Shown here: positions 1 through 13,000 of the stretch, piece after piece
Position numbering within the stretch: the first letter of the stretch is position 1
Layout of the letters: every line of letters starts with the position of its first letter
Source of the DNA: Sordaria brevicollis
Lineage: Eukaryota; Ascomycota; Sordariomycetes; Sordariales; Sordariaceae
Assembly (NCBI GenBank): GCA_033439795.1
Contig: JAUTDP010000001.1
Coordinates: 2,356,001-2,420,000 of the forward strand
Length of the DNA stretch: 64,000 nucleotides
Direction of reading: 5' to 3'
Notes under the pieces: model-generated
What the model saw: only the letters and a program-made list of their open reading frames with translations
The model's database searches: none
Told to the model about the DNA's origin: nothing
Made by a program: the position numbers and the translations under genes

Positions 1-1655
1 AAACTAACGAAGTAATTAAAGAAAATTATTAATAGGTTTAAATATTAGAATAGAAAAAGTATAATAAAGATAAATGAAAATAAATATTTAAAGATTAATT
101 TAATTAAAAGTTAATAGAAGGAAAAAGTAGGAATAAAGCCGTATAAATTAGGATTAGAGGAGTAGAAAATAATCGATAAAATATTTAATAAATTAAAAAA
201 TTAAAGAAAATTATTATTTATAAAGTATTTTACTCCTTTCGGCTACCCGGTATTTATCGTTTAGAAAATAATTAATAAAGTAAAGAAAGGCCGAATAATA
301 GTCGGTTCACGAACGTTAAATAGAATAACGATTTTTAATATTTATTCCCTCCTTAATTAGGATAAGATTATTAACGCCCTAATTGGTTATATATTTTTTA
401 CGGCTTTTAACGTTTCGTCGTTTTTTTATTAATTCCCGGTTTAGTTTTAGTATTAGAATTCTATAATTTTAATAATATATCGGGGATTGGAAATTAATTT
501 AATCCTTTTTATAGGTTTTAAAAACTCCCCTTCGTATATTTAAAAATTTATAAATAAACGTTTAGCGAAGTTCCGTTTTTTTTACCGCGTATATATTAAT
601 AATATTATTATTTTTAATAAGATAGTAAAGGAGTATATTAAATACGTACGTAAAATATTAATTATATTTTAGGTAATAAATTTAAATATTAACCCGTAGA
701 AATTATTTTTCGGTTTCCCTTTTATAAGATTCTTAAATTTTTATATTAATAGACTAAGTTTTTTAATAATTATAAATAAGGTAAAAGTATTAATAAAGTT
801 TAAAATATTAATTACTTTTAATAATTTCGAAATATATTTAAATTTAATAGATTTTTTACGTCGCTTCGTCTTTTTTTATAAATAGAAAGTAGAACGCTTT
901 AAAAATTATAAAATAATTATATTAAAGACCGGGCGCGAAAATAGAATATTACCCTAAGGTAAATCGAAGGTAATAAAAAAAAATTATACTTTTAAAGTTA
1001 AATTCGTCCTAACGAATTATAAAAAGGAAGTTTTTATTATTTTGTAAAATTATTTAATTAAAACAGTATATTTAATTTATTAGAATTTAAATTATATAAC
1101 CTTCGTTTAAATCGATGCGTTAAAAAGAAGTATAAATATAATTACTTTTTATATTAAAAATATTATATTTAATTAAAATTAAAAAACTATCCTTATTGAT
1201 AAAATATAATTAATCTTATATATTAGCCGGAAATTTACTAAAACCGAATAGACGTATTAGCCAATTAAAATAGAAATAATTGGCCTAATTTAAATAATAA
1301 GGAAATCAAAATTATAATTCTAATTATCAAAATTTTTAATTATAATTCTTATTAATTATAAGGCTATTCCGAATATTATACGCTAAACCTCTTTCGAAAT
1401 AATTAATATTAATATATTTAACCTGCGTTTTATAATAGTATTAATTATACTAACCTAATTTAGATTAAACGTATATTATATCCCCGGTAAGATGAATTAC
1501 GTCTCCGACGCGCTTTTACGCCTTTTAATTATTAATAATAACGAAGAATAAGAAAAAAATTAAATTAAAAGCGAATTTAATAATATTTAAGAAGAAGGTT
1601 ATATTATCTTTATAACCGAAATGGATTTAGAATTTAAATAAAAAATTATTAATAA
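1..1655 (+). pseudogene. Element G pol, first part: Ty3/gypsy reverse transcriptase and RNase H (RIP-degraded, 5' truncated by window)
   Basis: Reading through RIP stops gives the palm and connection domains of a fungal Ty3/gypsy reverse transcriptase, then RNase H. The catalytic YxDD box lies at about 592-606 and now reads Y-I-N-N-I, both Asp having become Asn by G-to-A changes in TpG context. Downstream come the LGF...LTDFLRRFVPFYKQ-like segment (about 715-900), an RNase H with the ISRKLTKTEQTYQPIKIE signature (about 1205-1275), and the ending PG-(R/K)-x-N-x-V-x-DALLRLL (about 1480-1530). The frame then runs into the integrase N-terminus (EMDLEFK, 1618-1640), where element B interrupts it; it resumes at 22463. 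Gag and protease would lie left of the window. Family assignment is confident; function is lost. Confidence 0.9.
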
Positions 1656-2279
1656 TAAAATGGGGAAGAAAAACAACCCCAAACAACCACTACCACCATA
1701 ACAATTGGGAAAGGAGCTATATTAAAAACTTCTAATAAGATTAAAAGAATAGAAAGAGGAGTAAATCTATAAGGGAGAAAGGAGTAATTTAATAATAGGA
1801 ATATCTTTTTCGATTTAATTATATCTTTTCTTTTTCCCATTACAAAGGTAGGGTTAAGAAGTCTTAAAAACTTAATTAAGGAATTAATTTTTACCAAATT
1901 GAAAAAGATTTTTTATTTCAAAGATTAAATAAAATCTAAATATTATTTTAATAAAAATTACTTAACCTTCTTTCTTTTTTTTCTAATTACCCTTCTTTCT
2001 TTTTATTCCTTTAGAATTTTCTTTCTTTCTATATAAAAGTCCGAAATTTATTCCATAATTTTCTTTTTTAATTTACTCAATATACTATTATTATACTTCC
2101 TTTAAATTAATTTATTATAATATATCTTTATCCTATATTTCTTTTTATAAATTATAATTAGGGAAAATCCTTAGAAGAATTCCTCTAGAATAAAAAATTA
2201 CGAAAAATTTTCGAAAAAATTCGGAAAAAATTTATTATTTAACCGTATACCCTTATACTTATTTATCCGCCCTATTTTA
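1656..2279 (-). repeat. Element B left LTR (3' LTR)
   Basis: It pairs over its full 624 bp with 21839-22462. The outer (left) end keeps many CA and TG dinucleotides (the AACCCC...CCACTACCACC tract at 1671-1700), while the matching end of the other LTR is converted to TA. A TATATAAAAG box occurs on the plus strand at about 2029-2038; since pol is on the minus strand, that box may be coincidental or serve antisense transcription. The neighbouring AATTTCCTTTTAAATTT (from 2280) could be a decayed polypurine tract on the minus strand. Confidence 0.9.
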
Positions 2280-5200
2280 AATTTCCTTTTAAATTTACTT
2301 ATTGGTTTTATAAAACTAAATTTATTAATAATTATTTTAATCCTTCCTAGCCGACTTTTTCTTTTTTTACTTTTCTAATCTTTTAAATTCTTTTTCCTTC
2401 CTTTTTCTCTTTTTCCAAATTAATTTACGCTTTATTTTCTATTTACTTTTTTTTAACCAATCTTCTTCTTATTTTAGGTTATTAATATAATAATATATTT
2501 TATATTTTAAATATAATTTATAAATATAATATATTAGGATAATATTAGAGTATATTTAGTATTGAAGATTATATTATTAGGTTTTCGAAATTTATTAATA
2601 AGCGGGAGCTAATTATTTACGTTAAATTTATTAAATAAAACGAAATTATTAATTATAACGATTTTTCTTCCCTTATAATTATTAATATTAATTATTAATA
2701 TTTATCGTTCTTCTATACGTTTCCTCTTCGCTCTAGGAATTAGCGGTAATAATTATTTCTTCTTAATAGGAGACGCCGGAATATTATTACAATTTCCTTT
2801 TAATTATATATTAATCGTTATTAAAAAAATATTATTAATAAAATTATTATTAAATAAAGTAATTTTAATTTTAAGGAGGGATTGGATAATAGGTTTTTAT
2901 TTAGGAGGATAGAAAAAATAGGGGAAATTAGTAAATTCTTATACTAATTAGTATTTAACTATTTTAATAGGGCGATATTCGTTTAAATAATTTTTTTAGT
3001 ATATTAAATTCGTAAAGAATTTGGGCCGGGGATTAAAGTTTTCTTCTCCGCCTTTTTTTTTTACAATTGTATAAATTAATTATCTCTAATTTTTCGAAAA
3101 TAAATTCTTTTTTATTTACTACGTTAAAAGGGCGTTATATATTACTTTTATTTATTACCGAATTATAATATTTTTAAATTATTTTATATCGGGGATTTAA
3201 TTATATTCTTATTAATATTTACTTTATTCCTAAAATTTAATTATTATAAATCCTTAAAGTAATTTATTAATAGGTTTATTTCGATATTTTATTTCGATAA
3301 AGAAAATTCGGGCTATTTCTAAAACCTAAAAGCTATAAATTTAAATTCTTTATTATATTAGGAATATTATATTAAATTATTTCTAATTATTAGAAATATT
3401 AGGGATTCGATCTCTTATTAATATTAGAAAAACATAATTTTTAATTGTAAATACTTTATAAGCTTTTATAATTTTCTATTTATATTATTAATTATAAAAA
3501 TTATTATAGAGAAATTAAAACGTTTCTCCTTAATTAAAAATTATAAAAACGAAATAATTATTAATTATAATAGGGAAATACTAATATCGGACTAGCTTTA
3601 AATTATTTCGAATATTAATATTTTTAATATAAAATTTACTACGTTTAATAATAGTAGTTAAGTTTATTAAAGTATAAATTTAATTACTATATTTTTATAA
3701 TATTTAATATAAATTAATATAAATTATTTCTCCTTTTTATTAACTTTTAATATTCGCTAAATATTATATATTAATTAATTTTAATATTATTATATTTTAG
3801 GATATAGTCGGAGTTAATTATTTATTGGGCTATCTTAAGATAGGAAGAATAATTATATAATAAAATATAATTCTAATTATTTATTTATTATTATCGGGCT
3901 TTCTAATAATTAAATAAGTCGGATTTTTATCGGGGATAATATTTTATTACCGGTTAATTCTAGGGTATTTTTAATTTTAAGGCTTATTATAATAGATTAA
4001 ATCATTTCTAATATAAGGGGAATAAATTTCTTTAGTAATTATATTACTAAATTAAGGCCAAATTTTATTCTTTTAATTCTAGCGCCGAATAGTTTTAAAG
4101 ACTACGGGAGGGCAATTATTCGGTATTTTTATAATAAAAATTAAGGGTAAATTATTATAATTAAAATTAGAGGAATTTACATTAATTAATATTTTAATTA
4201 ATAATAAAATTCTAAAGGATAGAAGGCTTAATATAAAAGGGTTTTTAATAAATAATAATAATATAAATTTATAAAAGGATTTATTAATATATAAAAGGAA
4301 GAAAAAGAAAAAAAAGAAAAGCTATAAATAAAGGGTTTTTATACCCGTTTCGTAAATTATTTACGGAATCGAAAAATCGTAAATTCTTCCCTTTCTTTTA
4401 ATCTTTTTTCGTAAATTATTTATAATATTCTAAATTTATTCCTTTTAATTTCTATTTATTCTATTTATATTTAAAATTTTAAGCGGTAGAATAGGCAAAC
4501 TTTATTTAACTTCCTTTAATATAATCTTTTAGCCTTTCGGTATAATTGAAAATTTTAATCCGTAATTAAATTTTGGGATTAAAATACCTTTCCTGTTATT
4601 TTTAAGAAAAAAGTACTTTAAAATGGCGTTTATAACCCTTTTTATAACTAATTAAAATTTTAAAACTTTGCGAAATTACTTTAAATAAACGGATATTATT
4701 TTTCTTATCCGGTTTAAGGGTTTTTTATAATCGTAGGGTATATAGTATAAATAATTTTAAAAGGATAGTTTTTATCGGTTTTTTCTTTCGAAGATTATTT
4801 ACTAAAAAAGTATAAGAAAAGTACGTTTCTATTTATAATTATTCCTTATTTTTCCTTTTAATAACCTTCTCTTTTTAAATATAATAAAGTATTAATAATA
4901 ATAATAAAAATAAAATTACTAAATAAAAATTCTTTATAATAAATTAATATAATATTTTTTTCCAATTTTAACGCCGGTTTCCTTCCCTTTACGAATAACC
5001 CTTTACTTCACTTCCTTTAAAGGAAAGTCCTTATTAAGGAATTTACTATACTTAATTAATTTAATTTAAATATTAATACTTTTATTTTATTTATTAAAAA
5101 ACGTATTATTATTATTAATTACAATTTTCTTTAATTATATTTTAATTTTAATATTTCGGAAATAGTATATTAAATTAATTTTCATCCTAATAGTAAAAAA

Positions 5201-5600
5201 TAAATCCTTTCTAAGGTTTATATTAACCTTTTATATCGATTTTTACTTCTTTTTAATACCCTTTAAGGTATTATTTAAAATAATTATTTTCGGTTATTTA
5301 ATATTATTATAAATATCTATCCGATCGATAAATTTATTATTACTAATTAATTATATATAAAGTAGCGTATTAATAATAACGAATTATTAGTAATTATAAT
5401 TACGTCTTTTAGTTTATTTATTATATATTGATTAGTTTTAAAACGGATATTTAATTCGTTTCGTAATTTATTTAATCGTTATATCTTTATCGAAAAAAAA
5501 GGAATTTAACCGTAGGGTTATTACTTTACCTATATAAAAGCAAAGAAAAAGCGAATTTTTAAATTAATAATTTAATTATTTAATAACGAATAAATATTCT
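2280..5600. other. Element B interior between 3' LTR and antisense ORF: no recognisable gene
   Basis: This 3.3 kb is extremely AT-rich and RIP-mutated on both strands. Short readable stretches exist in several frames but none gives a domain I recognise. It is part of element B because it lies between the left LTR and the end of the minus-strand pol. Pyrimidine-rich DNA ending in a good splice acceptor (poly-T then TAG at about 5633-5648) precedes the antisense ORF and may be an intron of that gene. Confidence 0.5.
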
Positions 5601-5648
5601 TTTATTCTCTATTAATATTTTTTTATTAATTATTATTTTTTTTTTTAG

Positions 5649-6510
5649 GAATAGAATTATTTATTCGTATTGCGTTAACCGATTTTGAAAAACGTATATA
5701 TTGGTATATATTATTAATTAGTAATAGGAGTATATTTTTATTTAGGTTCCTTTCGTCGGTTGTAAATCTTTAGGTAGGGATATTAAAGGGGGGATTTATA
5801 GTAATTATATTTAATATAATAAAACGGCTTTAAATTATTTAATATTTATTAAGTTTTTAAATAGTTTTAAATTTATTAAGAAATACCCGATTAAAGGTTT
5901 TAATCCCGAATTTATTAAAATTTTAAAATCCGATTAGGTTAAATATTTTATTTAAAATTATAATATTAATTACGCTTATTCGATATTAATTAATAATATT
6001 CTTCTTTATTATTAGGTTATTAGTAAAAAACCCGTCTTTATTAATTATAAATAATAATTAGAATATATATGTTAGGAATCCGAAATTTTGGGGTTAAAAG
6101 GAAAAGGTATTATAATCCGCGGTAATTGCGATATATTTAAATGGTTATTAATAGTAATAGAAATTAATAATGAAGATAAAGAAATGATCGATATTAATAA
6201 TAACGATTTAAATTCCTTTAGTAAAGAATTTATTACCGATGAAGATAATAATAGCGAAAATAAAGGTAATAATAAAGAAGATAAAGAAGATAAAAAAGAT
6301 AAAGAAAATAACGAGAGCGATAATAGGGATAATAACGAGGATAACGAAAATAATAAGGAGGAGGATAATAAAAATAATAAGGAAAATTTTAATTAAGAGT
6401 ATAAAGTTTTAATTAATTTCGAAGGTTTTTTTAATAATAAATAAAGGTTTATTAAAGATTATTATTAATATTTATATTATAAAAAAATGAATTTATATTT
6501 TGCAATTTTT
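5649..6510 (+). pseudogene. Antisense accessory ORF of element B (unknown product with acidic tail)
   Basis: One plus-strand frame is readable from about 5761 to 6510 with only TAA/TAG stops of RIP type; 6088-6396 is wholly open. The readable protein has a mixed N-terminal part (CKSLGRDIKGGIYS... near 5761; KGFNPEFIKILKSD near 5893) and a low-complexity Asp/Glu/Asn/Lys tail (about 6165-6396). It runs opposite to the pol of element B and lies between integrase and the 3' LTR. A splice acceptor at about 5648 and a TGA in the frame upstream suggest an intron just before this exon. I do not recognise the family. It could be a separate inserted gene, but no boundary repeats were seen. Confidence 0.5.
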
Positions 6511-6800
6511 TAAAATTTCTTGTATTTTTATTTATATAGGTATTAATTTCCGAAAAAAAATTGCGAAAAATTTAATTAAATAAAGGGGGTTAATAAGGTT
6601 TTTAGGGGTATAAATAGAGGGAATAAAGAAAATAAATATAAAGTATAAAATTTTATATATTATATATATTTCCCTTCGAAATTAATAAAAGTTCCTACGA
6701 ATTAATTTCGTATAAAAATAAAATAATAACGAATAATAATAAAAAGTAACGAAGTAAATACTAAAGAATATATTTATCCTAATTTCGGAGGTTGGTTTGA
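6511..6800. other. Spacer between antisense ORF and pol end of element B
   Basis: AT-rich sequence with no readable domain. The convergent ends of the plus-strand accessory ORF and the minus-strand pol should fall here. Confidence 0.4.
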
Positions 6801-9698
6801 ATTTGAATTTGGGCGTAATATTAATTTCGTTTTTGGTTTGGGTTTTAGTTCCGATTCTAATTCGATTTCGTTTTTATTAAAATAATATTAAGGGCTTTCG
6901 GGCTTAATAAATTCTAATTCGATAATAAATTTTTAATTTTATTTATATTCTCTTTTAATATTTTAGCGGGTTTAAATTTATTTTACTTTTAATTTTTATA
7001 TTTATTCCTATATAGAAAATAGATATTCGTTAATTTAAATTTTTTTAAGGATTTATAAACCGTTAATAGTATTAAGATTATTGAATTTTTTATATTCTTT
7101 ATTAAAATTAAAGAGTATACCGTTTCGGCGAATAAACTTTTTAATATTTTTAAAAGAAATTAACCTTTTAAAACGAAATCCGTTTAATTAAGCGTAATAA
7201 TAAATATTTCTATTAATAATATTAATAATTTTATAAAATCCTTTCTATTTATAATTTAATTTCTTAATAATATTTATATCGATTTTCCGAATACTATTAT
7301 AAATAAGGATAAGATTTCTAATATTAATAATAGCGTTTTTCGGTCTTATTTTATAGAGATTAATGGAATTTCTTCGCGCGGTAGTTTTTTTCCTAATATC
7401 GGTAACCTTTTCGGCCGCTTATTAAAAGCGGTATTTAATATTATAATATATTTAAATAACGGCGGCGATTAATTTATTTATTATATATTTTTCTAAATAC
7501 TTTTCTTATTTATTTAATTTCTAAAATAAATAATCGAATTTAATAGGTATAATAGGATTATAATTATAGGTTAATTAAAAGGGAATAAATCCGTAATTAT
7601 TATAAATAATGATATAATTAATAAAAAGGATATAAAGGAGTAAATCCTTCTATTTTTTATTAATTTTTTCTATTAATTTAATTAATATTATAGTAATTAC
7701 CGAATACCTTTATTCGTTAATTCTATTAATTCGGTAATTATAAGGCGCTATTCGTATTAATAGGATTTAGAAGTTATTAAATACTTTAGTAAATTCTTTT
7801 TAAAATTCGGAATTATTATTAATAAGAATATTAAAAGGATATTTTTAATATAAAAATATTTCCCGGAGGAAAATAATAATATATTTCGATATTAATATTA
7901 AAAGAATTTTTACTTCTATATAATTTATTAAATTATTTTTAGCTTTAATTAATATTTATCGTTTTCCTTTTTTACCCAATAAGTATTAAACGTTTAAAAT
8001 CTATTGGCTAAAAGGTTAAAGAATTAGAAATAATTATTTATACCTTTTTTTATAATGCTTAGGAACGTATATTTAATAAGTAATATAATTATAGATTAAA
8101 TCTTCGATTTAAATATATATTTTATATTAATAATAGTATTTAATAATTTATTTATAAATTCCTTCCCTTTTTTAATAGCCGGTTTTATTATAATAATATT
8201 ATATAATTAATTCCTATTACGTTTTATTATTAATTAAAAGACGAAAGTAAATATATTTATAAATTATTTATAATTAAAGCCTTCGATGGTAAACGAAATA
8301 TTTAAGGGCGTTTCTTTTAAAAGTTTGCTATATAGTAAATATTTTATTATATTATATAGGAATGCGGAGCGAGAATAGATAGCGAATTATATCTTCCGAA
8401 TAATTGGAATATTCGTCGAATAAAATCCGCTCCCCTTCTATATATTTTTTAATAGAAAAATAATAAATTTAGGCGTTGATAAAGTCGTTAATATTTTCTT
8501 TAAAGCGCTTTTTTTTTAAATTATTTTTTTTAGGGGGTTTCCGCGAAAGGCCGTTAGTTATAGTATTTTTAGTTCTAGGGATATACTTTATATTAAAATC
8601 GAAATATTTTATTTAAGTAATTTATTATATAAAAAGGGTATTAGGAATATTATTTATTACGTTATTAAATTAATAAATAAGGATTTGAGTATTTATTTTA
8701 ATAATAAAATACGTACCGAAAAATTAATGTTTTAATCGTTTAAAAGTATAAAGTAAATTACGAAGCTTTCGTTTAATAGTATTATAATAAGTTTTGGCCG
8801 GTAATTAAATATTATTTTTAAACTTGTAAGGATGTCGTTTCTTATTGAGGCTAAATTATTTAATAATTATTCCCTATCCTTTAATATAAATATCGGTAAC
8901 GAAATAAATAATTATTTCGTTATTATTATAAACGAGGGTTATAAAGATTAGAGCGGTAATAATTTTATATTAAAAATATTTTATAATAAATTATTAATTT
9001 TCTATTTATATTAATTTAATTCCTTTTTTTATAATAACGTATAATAGGATAGCGATAATTCTAAAATTTTTAATCTAAATCCGGTAATAATTAACGATAT
9101 TTAGAAAAATTCGAAGTTTTTTAAATTTTTTTCTTCGGGGTTTGGCTTTTCTAATAATATAATAAATTTATTTACGAATTTTTTTACTTTTAATTTTATT
9201 TAGAAATTTACTTTTAAAATTATAAATATAACCGATTAAAATTATTTCTCGTTTATATTATTAAGATTTAATTATAATAATTATTCTATTAATAAATTTA
9301 ACGTTTAATAGTATTTTATCGATATTAATAAAATATTTATAAATAAAGCGTCGAATTCTTTTATTATGAATTATTTCGTTATTATATTAACTTTTTAAAC
9401 CTTTAATATAAATATCGTTAAAATAAGGTTAATATACCTTAGGGATTAAATTATAAAGGATTTTAATTATTACCTTTATAAATTGAGCGATTAAATTAGT
9501 TTTTCTTTAGGGTAGTATTATTATACGGAATAGATTAAGAGGTATTAAAAATATTATTAAATCCCAATTTTCTTTATTAAATTCAATTTTATTATATTTT
9601 AAGAATAAATCTAATAAAGAAAGAATCTCGTATTTAGTAAAATCTTCGTTAAAAAGTTTATACTTTGGGGGTATATTAGTATTACGAATAATTATTTT
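6800..9698 (-). pseudogene. Element B pol, second part: reverse transcriptase C-half, RNase H, integrase
   Basis: Reading from 9698 downward continues the RT frame interrupted by element A: IIIRNTNIPPKY, then LLDLF-x-KYN (the substrate-binding region), an LPQRxTN-like motif, and the catalytic box at about 9405-9432, read Y-F-N-D-I-Y-I-K-G, the form expected for a YLDD box of this fungal family with the first Asp mutated to Asn. Next come an IRRFI...NINKILHHIKY segment and the RNase H region (to about 8500). The integrase core lies at about 8050-7400: an Asp-Asn-Leu-Thr region, NNGSEF (second catalytic Asp now Asn) and an IAPYNxR...ERR region. In-frame stops are almost all TAA/TAG. Confidence 0.85.
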
Positions 9699-9953
9699 TG
9701 TTACGAGCGACGTAGTTACGAGAGACAAGCTTAACACGTTGAATCCAGGTCTATTGTAGAATTATAAGATAAAGAAGAAAAGAAGAAAAACGAGTAAAAG
9801 GCGCGCCCCGCGCCAAGGTTTTATGCCTGGGCGCGGGCGACCTACGAAGGCGGCACGCAATTACGTGCACTAGTACGGTTAATCTTTATTAAGTAACCGC
9901 CCGAACGATAACCGGTCCGCTAAGTAGGGACCCTATCCGCTAACGCCGTAATA
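9699..9953 (-). repeat. Element A left LTR (3' LTR)
   Basis: It matches 16701-16955 at equal length. The first ~70 bp (outer edge) keeps CA/TG; the last ~80 bp (inner edge) is RIP-mutated, for example GCCGTAATA against GCCGTGACA in the other copy. It is a GC-rich island, unlike its surroundings. Confidence 0.95.
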
Positions 9954-9966
9954 CTACCCCCCCCGC
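9954..9966 (-). promoter_or_regulatory. Element A polypurine tract
   Basis: CTACCCCCCCCGC on the plus strand is a polypurine run on the minus strand directly upstream of the 3' LTR. This is the expected position and sequence for priming second-strand DNA and confirms minus orientation. C-only runs have no CpA, so RIP left it intact. Confidence 0.8.
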
Positions 9967-10089
9967 TTCGAAAAAGATTCGCCCCGAATTTTCGAAATAT
10001 TAGAATTATTATTATATATAAAGTAGGTCCTTTATTTCTTAGTGCCTATTATCCTCCTTAATTTCTTCGTACCCTTCTTTAAAGGAACG

Positions 10090-13000
10090 TTATTATCCGG
10101 GTAATTTTTATCGAATTCTTTTATTTCCGCTTTCTATAATTATTTTTCTAAACGTAATAGCGGGCCCGGGTATTTTAAATACGTTTTATAATAAATTCGT
10201 AATAATTTAAATAAATTTTTAAAATTCCTAATATTATAAAATTTCGGGTCCGGGTTATATTCCTTTTAATTTATTTAGTACTAAACTTTATTAAAGTATA
10301 TTCGAGAAATTAAAATTTCCTTTACCTCCTATTTAATATCGTTTTTTATATATTCTTTTACTAATTTTTTTAATTTTTAACCGGGTAACGGATTATTAAA
10401 ATATTTCCGAAATTTATTAATATAGAAAATATCTATTCCTCTCTAACCCTCTAATACCTCTAATCGAAACGAATAATTATATTTTTCCTTAATTTTAAAA
10501 TATTAATTTATTAGAAGAAAATTGAATTTGTAATTTAATCGGTCTATAAATTCGCTCTATTTAATAATAAATACCCTATTACCGGGTTTGAAATTCGGGA
10601 CGCGTTAATATTTATTTAATTATTTAATTATCCGTTCTTAAGTTTTAATAATAAACTCTTTTACTTTATTTACGTATTTTCGAATCCGATTTATTAAGCC
10701 CTACGCGTTTTCCCGGCTAAATTTTTCTCTAATTATTAATTATACGCCGTTAAAATTAATTCGAACCTCCTAATTTAAAATTCCGGGTATTAAAAATCCT
10801 CTTAATATTTTATACGGTTATATTTTATTTAAATTATTATACGGTATTCCTATTTATATTATATTTATTATTAAGATCGCTTTTAATTAATTATTTTAAA
10901 AGTAATTAATGAAGGGACGAAAATATTAATCGAAATATTCGTTTATAATTTCGGCCTACTCCGTAATTTAATTATATCCTAAAGAGGCTAACTTTTATTT
11001 AATATTTAAAATCTTAATTAATTCGTTTATAAAATCCAATACGAATTAGGGGCTTTTATCCGAAATAACTTCGTTTAATAATTTATAAATATAATAAGGG
11101 CCTTCGTAATATATACGGATTACGTTTCGGGCTATTATTATTATAAAATAAAAGATAATCTATAATACTTTATTTAATCGGTTTATTATTATAAATATAT
11201 TATTAAATCTTTATTTATCCTTAAATATAATTTTAAAATTTACGATTAGGCTCCACTAAATATATTAAATTATTAAGATAGGCTCTAACTTATTAAAGGT
11301 TTTATTACGGGGAATTTTCGAAATATAATATATTATACAATTAGCGACGAAGCGATCGATATTACCGGTTATTCCTAATTATTAATATTATATAAATACT
11401 AAATATTTTATTTTATTTCGGCCTAAATAAACGGTAGTAATCTTTATATATAGTTTATAAATAATTTAGGCTTTTAAAGTACCGGGTAGTATAATAAATT
11501 TATTAAAACGGGTGAAAATTTTATCGGTAATAAATCGATACCCATTCTCCCCCCTTCTAATTATATTTCGATAAATTTCTAAATCCAGGTAAATTTTATT
11601 TTCGAAAATAAAGCGATCTATAAATAAATAGCTTTCCAATCGTTCCTCCTAAATTCCTTCTATAATTTTAGGGTTAATTTCTATAATAACCGTACTTAGA
11701 GATATAATCGACGTATAAATTATATTAATATTATTAATTATATTATTGGGCTACGCCATCTAATTATTATCGAAATTCTTAAAAATTTAAAGGGTCTTCT
11801 ATACTTCTTACTTTACTTTTTAACTCTTTAAATTTTTTACCTTCTTTAATAATACGTCCGTTATACTGTTTTCCTTTCCTAGCCGGTAAAAAATAATAAA
11901 ATAATATTAAGATAGGAATTCGGCCTATCCGGCTTATTATAAATTTAAGAATCTTTTAATATTAAACTATTTAAGGGTTTTATTATCTATTAGGATTAAA
12001 AAGGGCTCGTATAAATTAATAAATTCGGTTCTCCAATATTATAAAACTTTAATAATAGTTATTAATTCTTTATTATAGATAAAATAATTGTATTTTACGC
12101 TGTATATTATTTCTAAATAAAAAATAACCGGTCGCTATTTATTATCGATTAATTATAATAGTACGCCGGCTATTACTCTATCGGACGCGTCCGTCTCTAT
12201 ATATATTAGGTATTCGTATTAAAAATAGGCTAAAATAAACGTTAATAATAAACGGCTTTTAAATTCTTTAAACGCAATTTAATAATTTTTATTCTAATTA
12301 AAGACTTTTCCTTTCCTAATTATAATTATTAAAAATTTCGCTATTTAATTATAATTTTTAACGAAACGTTTATAAAAATTATAGAAGTTTAAAAAAGATT
12401 ATATCCTTTATATATTCGTTAGGACCTACTAATCCTTTATAATTACAATCTTTTAAGGGTCTACCGATATACTATTAATTTTAATAATAAAATTTAAAAA
12501 TTTAATCTTTTTAACGTAAAATTCGTATTTATCTAAATCCGTTTATAAATTAACCGCCTCTAATCTGGCTAATATTTTTTTAACGTAGATTTTATATTCT
12601 TCTAAATTATTCGAAAAAATAAAAATATCGTTAATATATATATTATAAAAATCGTCGAAATAATTTATTAACGTTTCGTTAATATAATATTAGAATATTA
12701 ATAACTTATTAATTAATTTAAAGGGTAGGATTTTATATTTATAAGCGTTGTATTTTATTCGGAATATTATAAATTCTTTATCGTCTAAATGTATATAAAT
12801 TCGATAAAAAGTTTATTTAATATTAATTTTCGAAAAAATCTTTATTTAATTAATCTTAATAATAGTCTTATCGATTAATAATAGTAAATACCAATCTTTC
12901 TTAATAATAACGTTAAATTTTTAATAATCGATATAAAACTTTAACCTACCGTTAACCTTAGGCGCGAAAAGGATAAATACGGCTTAAGGTGTCGAATTAC

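Noticed and set aside
1649..1897. 82-codon minus-strand frame at the start of element B
   Set aside because: Spans the G/B junction and the LTR outer edge; it is open only because this edge is less mutated.
2029..2038. TATATAAAAG as evidence that element B is plus-strand
   Set aside because: All recognisable gag-pol domains of B, on both sides of element A, read on the minus strand; a single TATA-like string in AT-rich DNA is weak.
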